This document shows positions 1 through 11,296 of a stretch of DNA of 64,000 nt, piece by piece (the stretch's first letter is position 1; each line of letters opens with the position of its first letter). The DNA comes from Panonychus citri. Its lineage: Eukaryota > Arthropoda > Arachnida > Trombidiformes > Tetranychidae. Where the stretch lies: positions 2,604,001-2,668,000 of the forward strand of contig NW_026515544.1 in assembly GCF_014898815.1 (NCBI RefSeq), given 5' to 3'. The translations under genes were made by a program, and so were the position numbers. The notes under the pieces were generated by a model. The model saw nothing but the letters and a program-made list of their open reading frames with translations, made no database searches and was not told the DNA's origin.

Positions 1-904
1 CTGACAATACCAAAGTCTATTAAGATTCCACTTCGTTCACCTCAAGTTCAACAACAAGCCACACCACCGCCATCATCAACACCATCACACACAATCAATA
101 CATCACCCAAAAAAGAGGAAACACCAAAATCATCCAAGAAAAAGGGAGCAAATAAAACGAAAAAGGAAAAAGAAAAGGAGAAAGAAAAAGAAAAAGAAAA
201 AATCAAAGTAGAAAACGAAAAGATTACAACTCCAACATCGAATAAAAAATCTGACACCAAGAAGAAAACAATAGTCAAACCAATTATCGAGGAAGAGGCA
301 CACAAAAAACTTTTGGACGAACTTGAAACTCTTAAAAAGAAATGCGATCACGAGAAAATGATGCACCGAGAGCAACTTAAAGAAATTGAACATAATCACA
401 ATTTAAAAATAAGGTAAGAATCAAATTCGCCAACAATTTACTTTATTAATTGTTTTATCATTTTGTCTTTGCTAATGGTTTTTTTTTCGTATTTTCTTTA
501 ATTTCATTTGTTTTTACAGAGAGATGAGAGACTCTTGGCAATCAGAGAACGAGAAAATAGTTAAATCATTAACTGCGACATTGGATGAAAAGTATCGAAA
601 AGAAATTGAAGAAACAAAAAAGAAACTCTGGTGTTCAGAATGTCTAAAAGAGGCCATGTACTTCTGCTGTTGGAATACATCTTATTGTAGTCTTGATTGT
701 CAAAAAGCTCAGTGGCCTAAACACGCTGCTAAATGTCAACAACAATCACATTGGCAACAAACAAATTCCCAATCATCAGTAAATCCACCACAACAACAAC
801 AAACACAACAGACACAGCAAACACAACAACAATTACAACCGCAACTACAGTCACACAATAACAATACAACATCTTATAGCTCAACTGTTAACCAACAAGC
901 TTGA
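1..904 (+). CDS. ZMYND8: MYND zinc-finger protein, ZMYND8/ZMYND11 type (3' part)
   Basis: Partial gene whose 5' exons lie outside the window. Exons are 1-413 and 520-904; the donor is AAG|GTAAGA and the acceptor TTTTTACAG|A, and the phase-2 junction restores an Arg codon. Order of parts: a Pro/Ser/Gln-rich stretch, a long Lys/Glu (KEKEKE) run, a predicted coiled coil (about 290-600), then a MYND finger at about 635-740 and a Gln/Asn-rich tail. The finger shows paired cysteines including the run CCWNTSYCS and a final HAAKC, typical of ZMYND8 and ZMYND11. In that family MYND binds PxLxP-type corepressor motifs in chromatin complexes; the chromatin-reader domains (PHD-bromo-PWWP) would be upstream. 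WPKH after the finger's sixth cysteine favours ZMYND8 over ZMYND11. The family is sure, the paralogue less so. Confidence 0.8.
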
Positions 905-3690
905 TTATAAGATGTCATCTTTTAAACAATCAAACAGCATTTATCAAAACTTAATTGTCATCTTAATTCATTGCATGGTTTATAATTATTGGAAAAACAA
1001 AGAAAAAATTTAAAGGAACATTATTCAAGCAACAATTAATCATTATCACTGGTCCCTCTTTTTAGTGTCATCAACACTCAATCACCATCACAACAACAAC
1101 AACAACCACAACTTTCAAGCCTGACTTTCAATTTTTGCCTTAATTTTGTTTGGAAATCATTTTTTTCACCTTAATCCCTTTTTTTGAACCAATGACCATT
1201 TGTTAATCACCTTTCCCTCCCCCTAATTAATCCTAATCCACAAACAGACAAAAAAAAACAAAATTACAATCAATATATATTACATATTGTTATTTATATG
1301 GTTAATTGTTTTAACTTTTGTGGATCAATTGATTAATACAATTACAAAAAATGAAAAAAAGCAAAACTAAACAATTATCAACAATGGTGATCACAATTAT
1401 ATTAACATATATAAATATATAAATATATTAGAATGATTAAAAAGTAATTGATGAAAATTATGTAAAGAAATCTTATCTCTTTTAAATGACTGATTAAAAC
1501 AAATCATTCACAATTGATAGACAAACGTTGATTAATCAAATGAGAATCAAAACAATTAGAAGTTAATTTAGTTTTCAATGGCCTTTGGCCCAAATGTTTT
1601 AAGTCAATCGGCCGTTCTCACTTGATGTTCACATTTCCAACCAACTGTTGTCATATTGTTCATCATTAGAAATTAATTAATCATGTGTAAAGAAAAAGAG
1701 ATTTACAATTTCATTGAGAAAACCTCACGTTATAATCGTATTGAATTGGACTGATAAGCATGAAGAGGTCGGTTAATTGTATCAAACTAATTGACAGTTA
1801 ATATTTTCAAAACTCTGATTGTTTATAAATATTGATGTTCTCACACAAATTAAGCCTCATAATGATTTAAATTTAAGCTTTTTTCTTGTTTACGCTCTTG
1901 TTACTATCGTAGTATGAGTTGGATTTTGATCTTAAGGCTTTCCAACACTTTCATTCATAACTTTAAATCCTATCAGGTAAAGGATTTGGTTTCGCGAGAA
2001 TCGTTTCTATGATAAAATTGACCAAGGAAGGAATGACAAATCTTAACACAGAGCATTTCACCCAAAAGTCGGGTGATACTCAATTGTCATATTCTAATAT
2101 CAAGGTCAAGTCTGGTAAATACCCGAAGACAACAAGTCAAGATAAACTTTTCGTAAACTTTATCAAATTCCCTGCATACATTATCAATTAAATTATCGAG
2201 TACAAGCAAACTCGGAATATTATATTTACTTTATTATTATCAATGTTTTTTTGCTATTCTTGGACATTTGCACTTCATTTAGCCCTCGGGCGACTGAACA
2301 ATATGCTATTAAGGCTTCAATGGGTAAGATTTAAGTCTAAATCATGAATAGTTTTGAAACAATAGTTTTACTGCTTTGGATATTTTCGGTTCGTGGTAAA
2401 AAGTACGAACAATTAAATAATTTATATGAACACAATTTAGTTCTGATTTTGATCACTGCTAACGAGCGAGTTTTAAGTTCATCGTTATAATTTAGAGAGT
2501 TACGATTGTAAAAACTAAATCAATTGATTGATTTGTAAATCATTAAGCTAAACAGTAGATTAAATTGTTGGCTCAAGTTTCACACACGTACAGAATCACA
2601 ATTAAGAATCACCAGTTAATTAAAGCTCTCATTGGATGAAAATTTCAATATCAATATATTAGAATAATTAATCGATGATGATTAAATGATATCTCTTTTT
2701 AATTGTATGAGATTAAAACAATTAATTGACGAGTGGAAAAGTTTGCTTGATTAACAATCAGAGGGAATCACAAAATTACTAAATTAATCAACTCGTTGTT
2801 TCCTTGATCATCTTGATTGTAAAACCGGAATTAACAGTAATTTGATTTGTATTATGTTAACTATTCAAGGTTAAATTGTTTGTTTATGTTTCTGTTTATC
2901 ATCATTATCATGGTGAAAGTGATTTATGATTAAATTTGATTGAATTTTTCAGGTCAACAGGAAATTCAATGAATTAAATTGTTTGTATTAATCACCATTG
3001 ATAAAGAGGCTTGATTGTTATATTTGGATTTGTAATTAAGTTAATTGTCCTAATCTGATGATAAAAACACTTTTCCTTGATCAACAAAATCAACTGTTCA
3101 TATTGGTGATGATTAATTAATTTGATTCTTCCACAATTACCAAACATAATCATAATTTCAAGTTGATTACAATTAAGTATCTAGATCAATGAGAATTGTA
3201 TCATTTTATCATTTATTTACAATAAAGAGAGAGAGAGGAAGATAAATCAATCAACAATCAATTGATTATCTGTCTATGTATCTGTCTATTAGTTAAGAAT
3301 ATATGAAAAAAAATCTCTAATCAACTGATTAACAATTAAAATCTAATCCAGTTTTTCAATGAACAATAAAATCAAATCATCTGAAAATGAATAGATTTTA
3401 GTTTCTATTTTATCCAAATGATTATGAATCTTTAATTGTGTTTATTAATAAACTGTTTGGATAATTAACAAGGTAATTAACTGTTCGCATGTGATCATCA
3501 ACCACAATTAAAGAGTAAACGTTAATTGTCGTAAAGATTTAATTGACGTAAGGTTATCGTTGGATCACAATTAATATTCACAGGTTACATTAGTTTTCTA
3601 AGATCAGAGTTAATTATATTCTCGCAATTACAATCAATTTCTTTAATCATCATTAAAAACCTTGAACCTTTTCTAAGGCATAGATGGCGT
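905..3690. other. 3' UTR and intergenic DNA
   Basis: No supportable gene. AT-rich DNA with CAACAA-rich 3' UTR-like sequence just after the MYND gene and many AATTGT/ACAATT words. A 60-codon frame at about 2009-2191 starts with ATG but has no recognisable domain, signal peptide or splice context, so it is not called. Confidence 0.5.
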
Positions 3691-3725
3691 AAGAGAGAGA
3701 GAGAGAAAGAAAGAAAGAGAGAGAG

Positions 3726-3780
<55 letters not shown>
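3691..3780. repeat. GA microsatellite
   Basis: About 90 bp of (GA)n interrupted by GAAA units. It lies just before the probable 5' UTR exon of the Kintoun-like gene, so it may sit in that promoter. Confidence 0.95.
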
Positions 3781-3782
<2 letters not shown>

Positions 3783-3783
3783 A

Positions 3784-3891
3784 CTCAAGTTGTTTGTGTT
3801 CATTTGATTCTCGCAACAACATCAGTTTATTTCTGTTTCAATTTCAATTTTCTGCAATTTACTAATCACAATTTTCTTTATTAAACAACCG
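3784..3891 (+). other. Probable non-coding 5' exon of the Kintoun-like gene
   Basis: A donor (AACCG|GTAAGA) lies at 3891/3892. It would join the acceptor CTTTTCAATAG at 4397, six bases before the ATG at 4403, across a T-rich 506-bp intron. The left edge (transcription start) is not visible, so the stated start is a guess. Confidence 0.45.
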
Positions 3892-4402
3892 GTAAGATTT
3901 TTAATTCTTTTTTCCAGATATTCCTAATCTTCTAGAATATTCTATTCTAATTGTTTATTTGTTCTTTTAATCCAATTAATTAGTAAATTTGATTGTTTTC
4001 TATTCTGTTGCAGTTGTTATCTTTTCTCTCTTTTACTTTGTTGTTTTCTTTTCTTCTTTGTGTTCCTATGCTTGGTGAATGGGCCTTTGTGTTGCCTCAA
4101 CTTCTGGTTCTTTCTCTTCTTCTTTCTTTTCTTTCTTTTTCTCTTTCTCTCTTTTGGGTGAATCCATTTTTTTCTAATTGTGATTCTTTAATTGTTTTCC
4201 AATACTGTTTTTCTATTTTAGTGTATATTTACAATAGTTGCTTATTTGTCTACTCTTGCTAATTTTGTGTTAATCCTTAAAATTTGATCAACTGATTGTG
4301 TCACAGGTTTTAGCTTTTCTATTTCTATTTGTGTTTGTGTTTTTCTTGCTTTTACCTTTGCTTATTTTAATTTTATTTTTCCTTCTCTTTTCAATAGCTC
4401 CC

Positions 4403-5855
4403 ATGGATGTTAAATTATCTTCAACTTCTTCACCATCACTTCCCAAGCAATTTGATTTCTGTGATGATTTAAGTGAACACGGGTATGGATCTTTGGAAGA
4501 CCTTGACTGCCCCACCTCAATTGGCTCACCGATGGTTCAAGGTTGTGATGGTTCATCTTCATCATTGCCAAAAACAATTACCACCACAACTCTTACCTCT
4601 TCCTCGTCATCATCTCCACCCTTGTCATCTTCAAGTTCAATTGATTCGATTGCCAGTTTGAACAGTTCTAACTCACCCAAGTCAACTGAACCTTCTCAAC
4701 CCGAATCAATTTCCAATGGTAAACATTGCAACTCATCCCATGAAAACAATAAAAAAACCGGTGATCAAGATAGTGATAAAAATTTGATTAATTCTCCTGT
4801 GGATAATTCGATAAACACTAATAGTTTAAAGGAATCTAATCATGGTTATCAAGAAATTTCATCTGGAGAATTAAAGAATGACGAAAAGGTACGATTGATC
4901 TGTAATGTCGTTTTTCCGTTTGTTCTTTAATCATTTATTTTCTCTTTTATCCTTATTCATCATTTCTCTTTCCATTTAGAATAATGATGGTAAAGTTCAT
5001 TCGCCTTCACCTCAAATGGCTCAATCTGGTAATCGATTCAGATTTGTTCCCAAAAATCGTCAAACAAATGATACAAAATCCAAAGGATCAGGAACATGTC
5101 AAGCTATTAATCGCAATGGTAATTATCGTGGACCAAGGAAACATTCACGCAGTGAAAGCGATTGTGTGAATAGGGAACACGAGAATAGAAAACGTTCCCA
5201 AATGAGGAATAAGAATAACGATAACATCATTTTCGTTATAAAAAGAGTGGACCGTTCACTTCGTCGAACGGTTTCCGAATCATCAGGTGGTGAGGTTTGT
5301 ATCAGAATCGAAAAAAATGAAAAGACAAAAGAGAAGGAAATCAATCAATTATATTCCAATCAGTTGATTTAAATTCTCTTTTGAAAATATTTCTAGTCTT
5401 TATACTTTATACTATGAACTTACTCTTCTATCTATTGTTTCCTTACTCTGTTTGTTAGACTTTACCGGTTCGAGGCATCCTTAAATATCCTCGAGACTGG
5501 AATCGTCGAACCTTATCTGAATCAAATTGTGATAATTCTGATCAATCAAATCTCATGGACTCTCATGAAAATGGCCAAACTCAATCTCTTGAATGTATCT
5601 CACCGTTGGAAGCTTCATGCGAAGCATCAACAGAGTCTGCTTGCTCATCAGCTGGTGAAAGTCCTATTCATGATGAAGAGAAGCCTAAAAAAAGTGTCCA
5701 CTTTAATTGTTTCGTTTCCAAAGCCACATTTAATATTAACTCGATTATTTTAAATAACAATTCACACGCTGGAAGTCATAAGAAAAAAAATCGAAGGCAA
5801 AACAATAATCAGTCTTCAAACTATCATAACAACGACCACTCCAACACCTCAATCA

Positions 5856-5886
<31 letters not shown>

Positions 5887-6288
5887 AATATTAATAAAAA
5901 CAAGAAAAACCATAAAAATCACAAAGACGGTAATCCCAACAATCAGCAAAATCAGACCTCTCGATGTAAATCACAACAACCTCATCAACAAAAAAACCAC
6001 TCCACTGAATCAAGCAATAATCAAACACAAATTGATACCACCAAATCATCAAATGATCAACAATCAACCAATTTTGATACAAAAACTGTCATCACTTCTA
6101 ATGGTGACAAAGTGGATCAAAATGAAAACATTGACCCAACGGAAGCCAAGATGAGATCTCGCCAAGATTCCGGTTATGATAGTGAAACCAATGAGAGGAA
6201 AGGATTTCTTAATGAATCGGAAACAACTACTACTTGTGTTAAATCACCAAATCGTCAGTTTACAGTCAAAAAGGTTGATCTCAATTAG
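4403..6288 (+). CDS. Kintoun (DNAAF2)-like C-terminal-region protein, frame interrupted
   Basis: Exons are 4403-4888, 4980-5294 and 5459-6288, all joined in phase 0. Recognisable pieces are SLRRTVSESSGGE, then VRGILK, a second TLSES box, and KKSVHF followed by F-x-x-NS-x-IL. This resembles the C-terminal region of insect Kintoun (Nop17l). Kintoun assembles axonemal dyneins and, in Drosophila, is reported to bind PP1; KSVHF fits the RVxF PP1-docking consensus. No PIH1 domain is present: the coding part starts directly with an acidic Ser-rich stretch. The third exon reads in one frame to about 5830-5890, within ACC/AAC triplet repeats. The natural continuation (Asn/Gln-rich, then RQDSGYDSE, stop TAG 6286-6288) lies in another frame that would be reached with one extra base. 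The first frame runs into atypical sequence and stops at 6154. Homology is moderate; a generic PP1-binding protein is the alternative. Confidence 0.55.
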
Positions 6289-8282
6289 TGATACACATCA
6301 AACAATCAAATATGATCTTCGACTAATCATTTTTTTCCTTCTCCCTCTCTCCTCATCATTTCTATAATCAAATATAGATTTTTCATCTCTTTTTTCAATT
6401 TCCTCTTCCTGTCTCTCACCCTGAAAGATAATTAATGTTTAATTCAAAAAAAAATTAAGGGATCAATTTTGTCTCTAGAAAATCACCTTACTATCATCAT
6501 GACAAGACCATCAACTCTTAATCAAAATCGATCAATTATTAGAAAAATAATTAAGGTAGCAAGAGCTATCGTTGTCAATGATTTGCCTTAATTGAAAATT
6601 TGATGCAACAATTAACGCTCAATTATGATTTTAGCAACTAAAGCCCTTCCATTACTTGATAATTTTAGAGATTTAATTATTGCCTTAACTATAGCAATGG
6701 ATCAACAAATAATAATAAGGTAAATGATTTGAGAGTTAACTCTAATCATGATGATAATAAGATGAATTTAATTGCAATTGTTTACAACTAAATTACAATT
6801 GCCCTTGTTAAATTGTTTGAAACAATTAGCATGTAATAGATTTCCAGTAACATCAACAACTTTAATATTATTTACATGAGCCCAACTACGACCCTAATCG
6901 TCCTACTCTCAATCGATTAATTAATTAATTATGACCAGCATTTCTCTTACCTCTCTATCATAGTTAATTAATTACTTAATTACCTCTTGTCCTTCGTTAG
7001 GTTAATCATGGAAGAAGAAAACCAAACTAAAAAGAAGCAACAAAAAAAATCAACTATCGTTAGAGAAAAAGAAAATGATCACATTGAATAATCAAATCGA
7101 TGGTAATTTAAATTGTGATTAGTTAATTTGTTTTCTTCTCTTCCCTTTAATCATGTTATTATTGTCAATTCTTTTTTTCTATTCTGTTATTCTCTCTCTC
7201 TTGTTATTCCCAATAATCTAATCAGCAAACCGAATCTTATTTAATTTCTTCCTCATTCGCATGTTAATTGTAATTCTAATTGTTCTTGTCTCTTCAATCC
7301 ACTGAATCAAATTTAATTGCGAACACTTTTTTCTTTCTCTCCAAACAAAAAAGAGATTCAAAATCTTCTCAAAGGAAATTTCTTCTTCCATTCATTAACA
7401 ATGAATCACAATTAATCGTCAACAATTTAATACACTGTTTCTTGATACTCTCTAAACTATAATAATTGTTAAATTGTAGCTTTGATTTTTTTTTCGCCCG
7501 CTCGTTGAATATACAATTTAAAAAACGAACCAAAAAACAATAACATTATTGATAAACACCAACACTAATTGGGTCTTGTGTTAATTGTAAAATAGATACA
7601 AACAAAATTACTCTAATAAATTTTTCCATGGAAATTGTTAATTGTTGTTGATTGTTATTAACTTTCTCACATTTGAATGTAACTAAAGAGATGAAAATTT
7701 AATCTTAACAAGATTTATTCTTGTCAAGGGAAAAGGTTTGTGATTGAATTAATTGTTAATCGTTACAATTGATTAGTATTTTATTTTGTCTTTATGATTG
7801 TTTTATGTTACAAGGATAAGGAAATTACAATTAAAAACAATCAAATGATCGGATGGTGGATTTGGTGATTATTATATTTAGATTGTTGTTGTTAAGTTAA
7901 TAATGTACTCAGGTAACCTTATGATCATGAGATTCAATGTTAATTACAATTAGTTGATTCTAATAGTCAGTCAAGGACAATAGTAATTGGCATCGTGTCA
8001 GTTTGCTCTCTCATCGTTAGTTAATCATTTTAAATTGTTTGCTTTTTTTTAACGTAAACAAATTAAGGATCATTGACAGTTTTTGGCAGGATTAATTGTT
8101 GCTGTTGTTGATTGTTAACTTGAGTAATTAAATTGTGATGAAAACTTGAAACCTTTGGGTGAAAAAAGTATAAAAATATCATTTTAAATTTTGATCAATT
8201 TCAATGTAGTTGTAACTAAATAGTAAATTGTTGTTGGCTGATTGTTGATATTATGGTGATGATGATGATTAATTGATTGTCT
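6289..8282. other. Intergenic DNA between convergent genes
   Basis: 3' flanks of the Kintoun-like gene (+) and the GH30-like gene (-). AT-rich, with several CT-rich runs (about 7140-7350). I see no gene, RNA or long repeat. Confidence 0.5.
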
Positions 8283-9509
8283 TTAACAGCTACAAATTGA
8301 TCGAGGGGGTAAAATGTTTGTCTCACTACAAGATGAATCGTAATCAGCTGATGTACAGCAAAGATTACAGGGTGAACCGATTTCCTTTTCCTTGGAACTT
8401 GAATTAACCCAAATTGATTTACCATTGGGTTTAAATTGTAGACAATAATAGTAACCACTGACTGAACAATCAACTCGGTCGATTGAACCATAACTTGCTT
8501 GAGTAAAGTGACGATAAGCAAAATACTTTTTGGGTAAAAAGAGTTGATTAGTTGATTGATCTAACCAAATCAACGATTCACCGGACGGAGTATCGGTAAA
8601 CGCATACCAGTAATAAAAACGCTGGACACAAGTTGTCCCAACGAAATTAACTATACTTATGGACATATCAATCGCTTCGTCCATTTGTTTGGACTCAGAT
8701 GATGCTCGAGTTGATGAGATTTCGGTTATCCAAACGGGTGATTGTTTATCTTCACTGTAAACATTTAGATCATAATAAACGGTACCAAAGTTATGGAGCG
8801 GATTTAAACTCAATTCGTAACCATGGGAACTGATTATTGAACAAGCGGAACGACAATCAACATGACCGAATCGATAATCACGATACAATTGCGACACAGG
8901 ATACCAGGCGTTTTCTGGGCACATTTGCATCAATGGATCGTTGTAGGTTCGCATGAGGCGACAGAGTTGATTTGGTGACATTGGACATTCGTCCCACGTA
9001 GCGATCAGATTTTCCGGTTCATTAGTAATCGATATTTGATCAATTTTCAGGCCAAATCGTTTTTGGACCATTGAGGTGACATTTTTAAGATAATAGTAGT
9101 ACGATTGCTCGTACCTAGATTTAAGGCCTCGAAGTACATTTTTCATGTAATAAGGTGGAGACCAAATTGCGACAATTAACGAAATGTCATCTTGATTTAA
9201 CAATCGGGAAAATGTTGAATGTAAGTTAATCCATGAGCAGGATTGTGAATCGAGACAATCAATTGAATAAGAATCATCAGTTTTACTAAATTGTGGCATA
9301 AATTCAGTTCGATAATTTCGTAATTTAAGATCATCATGTAAGTGATTTAATATTGTTGATTGTGTCTCTTTGTCAGTTAAATTAAATGCCCCCAAGGCTC
9401 CGAGATAAACACCAAATCCTTGCCATGGATATTTACACGCTCCTGTTGACAATTTAATCTGTAAATTAAGGGTAATAATTAAGTAAATTATTAGTTGATT
9501 AGTAGACAT
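8283..9509 (-). CDS. Secreted GH30-like (clan GH-A) glycosidase, intronless
   Basis: A single uninterrupted frame of 408 residues from ATG 9509 to TAA 8283-8285. The frame extends five codons further up but only to a TTG. The N-terminus is a signal peptide (hydrophobic IIYLIITLNL), so the enzyme should be secreted or lysosomal. Family landmarks in order: WQGFG near residue 33, IWSPPYYMK (about 115-123), TNEPEN with the probable acid/base Glu164, and VWITEIS with the probable nucleophile Glu263, followed by a C-terminal beta-sandwich-like part ending in a Cys-rich tail. GH30 enzymes cleave beta-linked glycosides (glucosylceramide, beta-1,6-glucan or galactan, xylan); the substrate cannot be read here. 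The sequence looks closer to microbial or fungal GH30 types than to multi-exon animal glucosylceramidase, which with the lack of introns raises the possibility of horizontal transfer. That origin is an inference. Confidence 0.75.
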   Translation of the reverse strand: MSTNQLIIYLIITLNLQIKLSTGACKYPWQGFGVYLGALGAFNLTDKETQSTILNHLHDDLKLRNYRTEFMPQFSKTDDSYSIDCLDSQSCSWINLHSTFSRLLNQDDISLIVAIWSPPYYMKNVLRGLKSRYEQSYYYYLKNVTSMVQKRFGLKIDQISITNEPENLIATWDECPMSPNQLCRLMRTYNDPLMQMCPENAWYPVSQLYRDYRFGHVDCRSACSIISSHGYELSLNPLHNFGTVYYDLNVYSEDKQSPVWITEISSTRASSESKQMDEAIDMSISIVNFVGTTCVQRFYYWYAFTDTPSGESLIWLDQSTNQLFLPKKYFAYRHFTQASYGSIDRVDCSVSGYYYCLQFKPNGKSIWVNSSSKEKEIGSPCNLCCTSADYDSSCSETNILPPRSICSC

Positions 9510-10833
9510 AATTGTTGATAACAATTAACAATAAGGTTTAACAGTTTCTTTTAAAGTGATTGATTGATTCAGGTCTCTTTCCAATTAACTTTACTCTGAT
9601 CATCTAGTTGATTTATTTTAATTGTTGACATCATTTTATTAATTTGTCAGGAATATTGTTTCAAAATGCTTATCGCTAGATTGTTGATTTAATTGTTTAG
9701 TGAAATTTATCTCAAGATGATAAATAAACTAATCATTTAGGTGATAATTTGAAATAATCTAAATCAATGTAATGATTTCATCGGAAATTCTGTTATTATT
9801 AATATTTAAGTAATTAATTTCTTTTTCCTTTCTCTGATAACCATTAATTAATCACTACCCTAAAGTTATCAATTAGATTAATATTGTTATTTACTAATTC
9901 TTAATAATTAAAATACAAAACAATTAGTTGATATGATTGTCTATTCAATGGTGAATTATAATCATAATCACAATCAATATTATTTAATCTGGTGATTTAC
10001 ATGATGATCATTGTCAATTCTAATCGTATTCTGTATAATATTTTGTAACAATTAATTAATTGTTGATTATCAGGGGGTTTCCAATGATGAATTGATCTCA
10101 TCTCGTTATTATTTGTTTATGAGATTAAAAAACAAAACAAGATAATTAGTAAATTGTAAATTCCAAATAAATTGTCATGTTATTTGAATGAGATCAATGA
10201 AAGACAATTAAACAACTTAATTACTTGTACTTGCCAAATGGATTTAAACAACAATCGCTTTTAAATGTTGTTAACCTTAATCATATTAAATTGACTTAAT
10301 TAGCCAAATTTTTGGAAATAATCTACAAGTGTAATTAAGAAATGCTAACAATAATAGAAAGAATCACAATAATTACTATGCTACCCTCTTGATTTAAAGT
10401 TAATTGTTGTAACTGATTTAACTCCTGACAACCAGATGAATGAATTAAAATGAAAAACTTTTCATAAAGGAAAAAATCTCGTTATATTTGAAACAATTTA
10501 ATGAATTAATTTCGAGTGATTAATCTAAAGATCAGTAATTTGAGACTAATTAAATAATTGATTACTTCAGTTACTAAGGTTATAATCTATGAACTATTTA
10601 AATGGATTATAATTGCTTTGATTACCACCTTGATTTTTAATTGTGAACAATCAATAAGTTGGTAAGGTGTTGATCGTGATGATTTACTCTTAATTAATTG
10701 ACAGATAATTATTATGATGTAAATGATTTTGACAAAGTCACTCAATCAATTTGATTGCAAAACAATTAAAATCGTCAATTAAGCTTAATTGTCACCTGGA
10801 AAGATAACTAATATTAATTGTGGTATTGAAAGG
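9510..10833. other. Intergenic DNA
   Basis: Divergent interval between the GH30-like gene (-) and the small Cys-rich secreted gene (+). AT-rich with many ACAATT words. No gene seen. Confidence 0.5.
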
Positions 10834-10840
10834 TATATAA
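10834..10840 (+). promoter_or_regulatory. TATA box of the Cys-rich secreted peptide gene
   Basis: TATATAA followed by G, 91 bp before the ATG at 10931. This fits a start near 10865 and a 5' UTR of about 65 bases. A clear TATA box suggests a strong or regulated tissue-specific promoter. Confidence 0.55.
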
Positions 10841-10930
10841 GAATCAAATAAAATTAATAATTCTAATCACTTTTTGATCAATTTTTTAACAAGTTGTAAC
10901 TTAGTATCAGTTAATCAAATCTTCATCAAA

Positions 10931-11296
10931 ATGAACAAGACCCTTTACTTGATCGGTTTAATTGTCATCTTGGCAACAATCAGTGTCAACTATTTAGCCA
11001 ATGCAGGTAAGATAATCGACTAACGTTTTAATCAATCAAGTCACGATGAAAAGAAATCAGTTAATTGTTTCCGATTCTCGAATATTTAGATTGTTGGTTC
11101 TTTGGCTGTTCTGATGTCGACATGTGCGCTAAACGAGGTCTCATCGCCAGCGACAAGACCGCTTGTGATGGTGGATTCGAGTACTTCTGCTGTGACCCAG
11201 AGGTAAGTTAATTGTTCACAATTAAATGCAAATCAAGCTAATCAATTGTTTGAAACTTTATTTCTTTACTTAAAGCCTACTGTTGTCGGCGCTTAA
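10931..11296 (+). CDS. Small secreted cysteine-rich peptide, defensin-like spacing
   Basis: Three exons, 10931-11006, 11090-11202 and 11276-11296, encode 69 residues. Donors are GCAG|GTAAG and AGAG|GTAAG; acceptors are ATTTAG and TTAAAG; phases match (1, then 0). A signal peptide (about 25 residues, ending NYLANA) is followed by a mature chain beginning DCWFFGC. It has six cysteines spaced C-x4-C-x5-C-x12-C-x7-CC. That falls close to the beta-defensin pattern (C-x4-8-C-x3-5-C-x9-13-C-x4-7-CC), but the chain is acidic, not cationic, and I do not recognise a named family. It could be an antimicrobial peptide, a salivary or venom-type effector, or another disulfide-rich secreted peptide. A polyadenylation signal AATAAA lies near 11464. 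The gene model is good; the function is unknown. Confidence 0.75.

Noticed and set aside
2009..2191. 60-codon ATG frame after the MYND gene
   Set aside because: No domain, signal peptide, splice context or polyadenylation logic; length expected by chance in AT-rich DNA.
3585..3803. Leu/Ser-rich frame over the GA repeat (minus strand)
   Set aside because: Pure translation of a CT/GA microsatellite.
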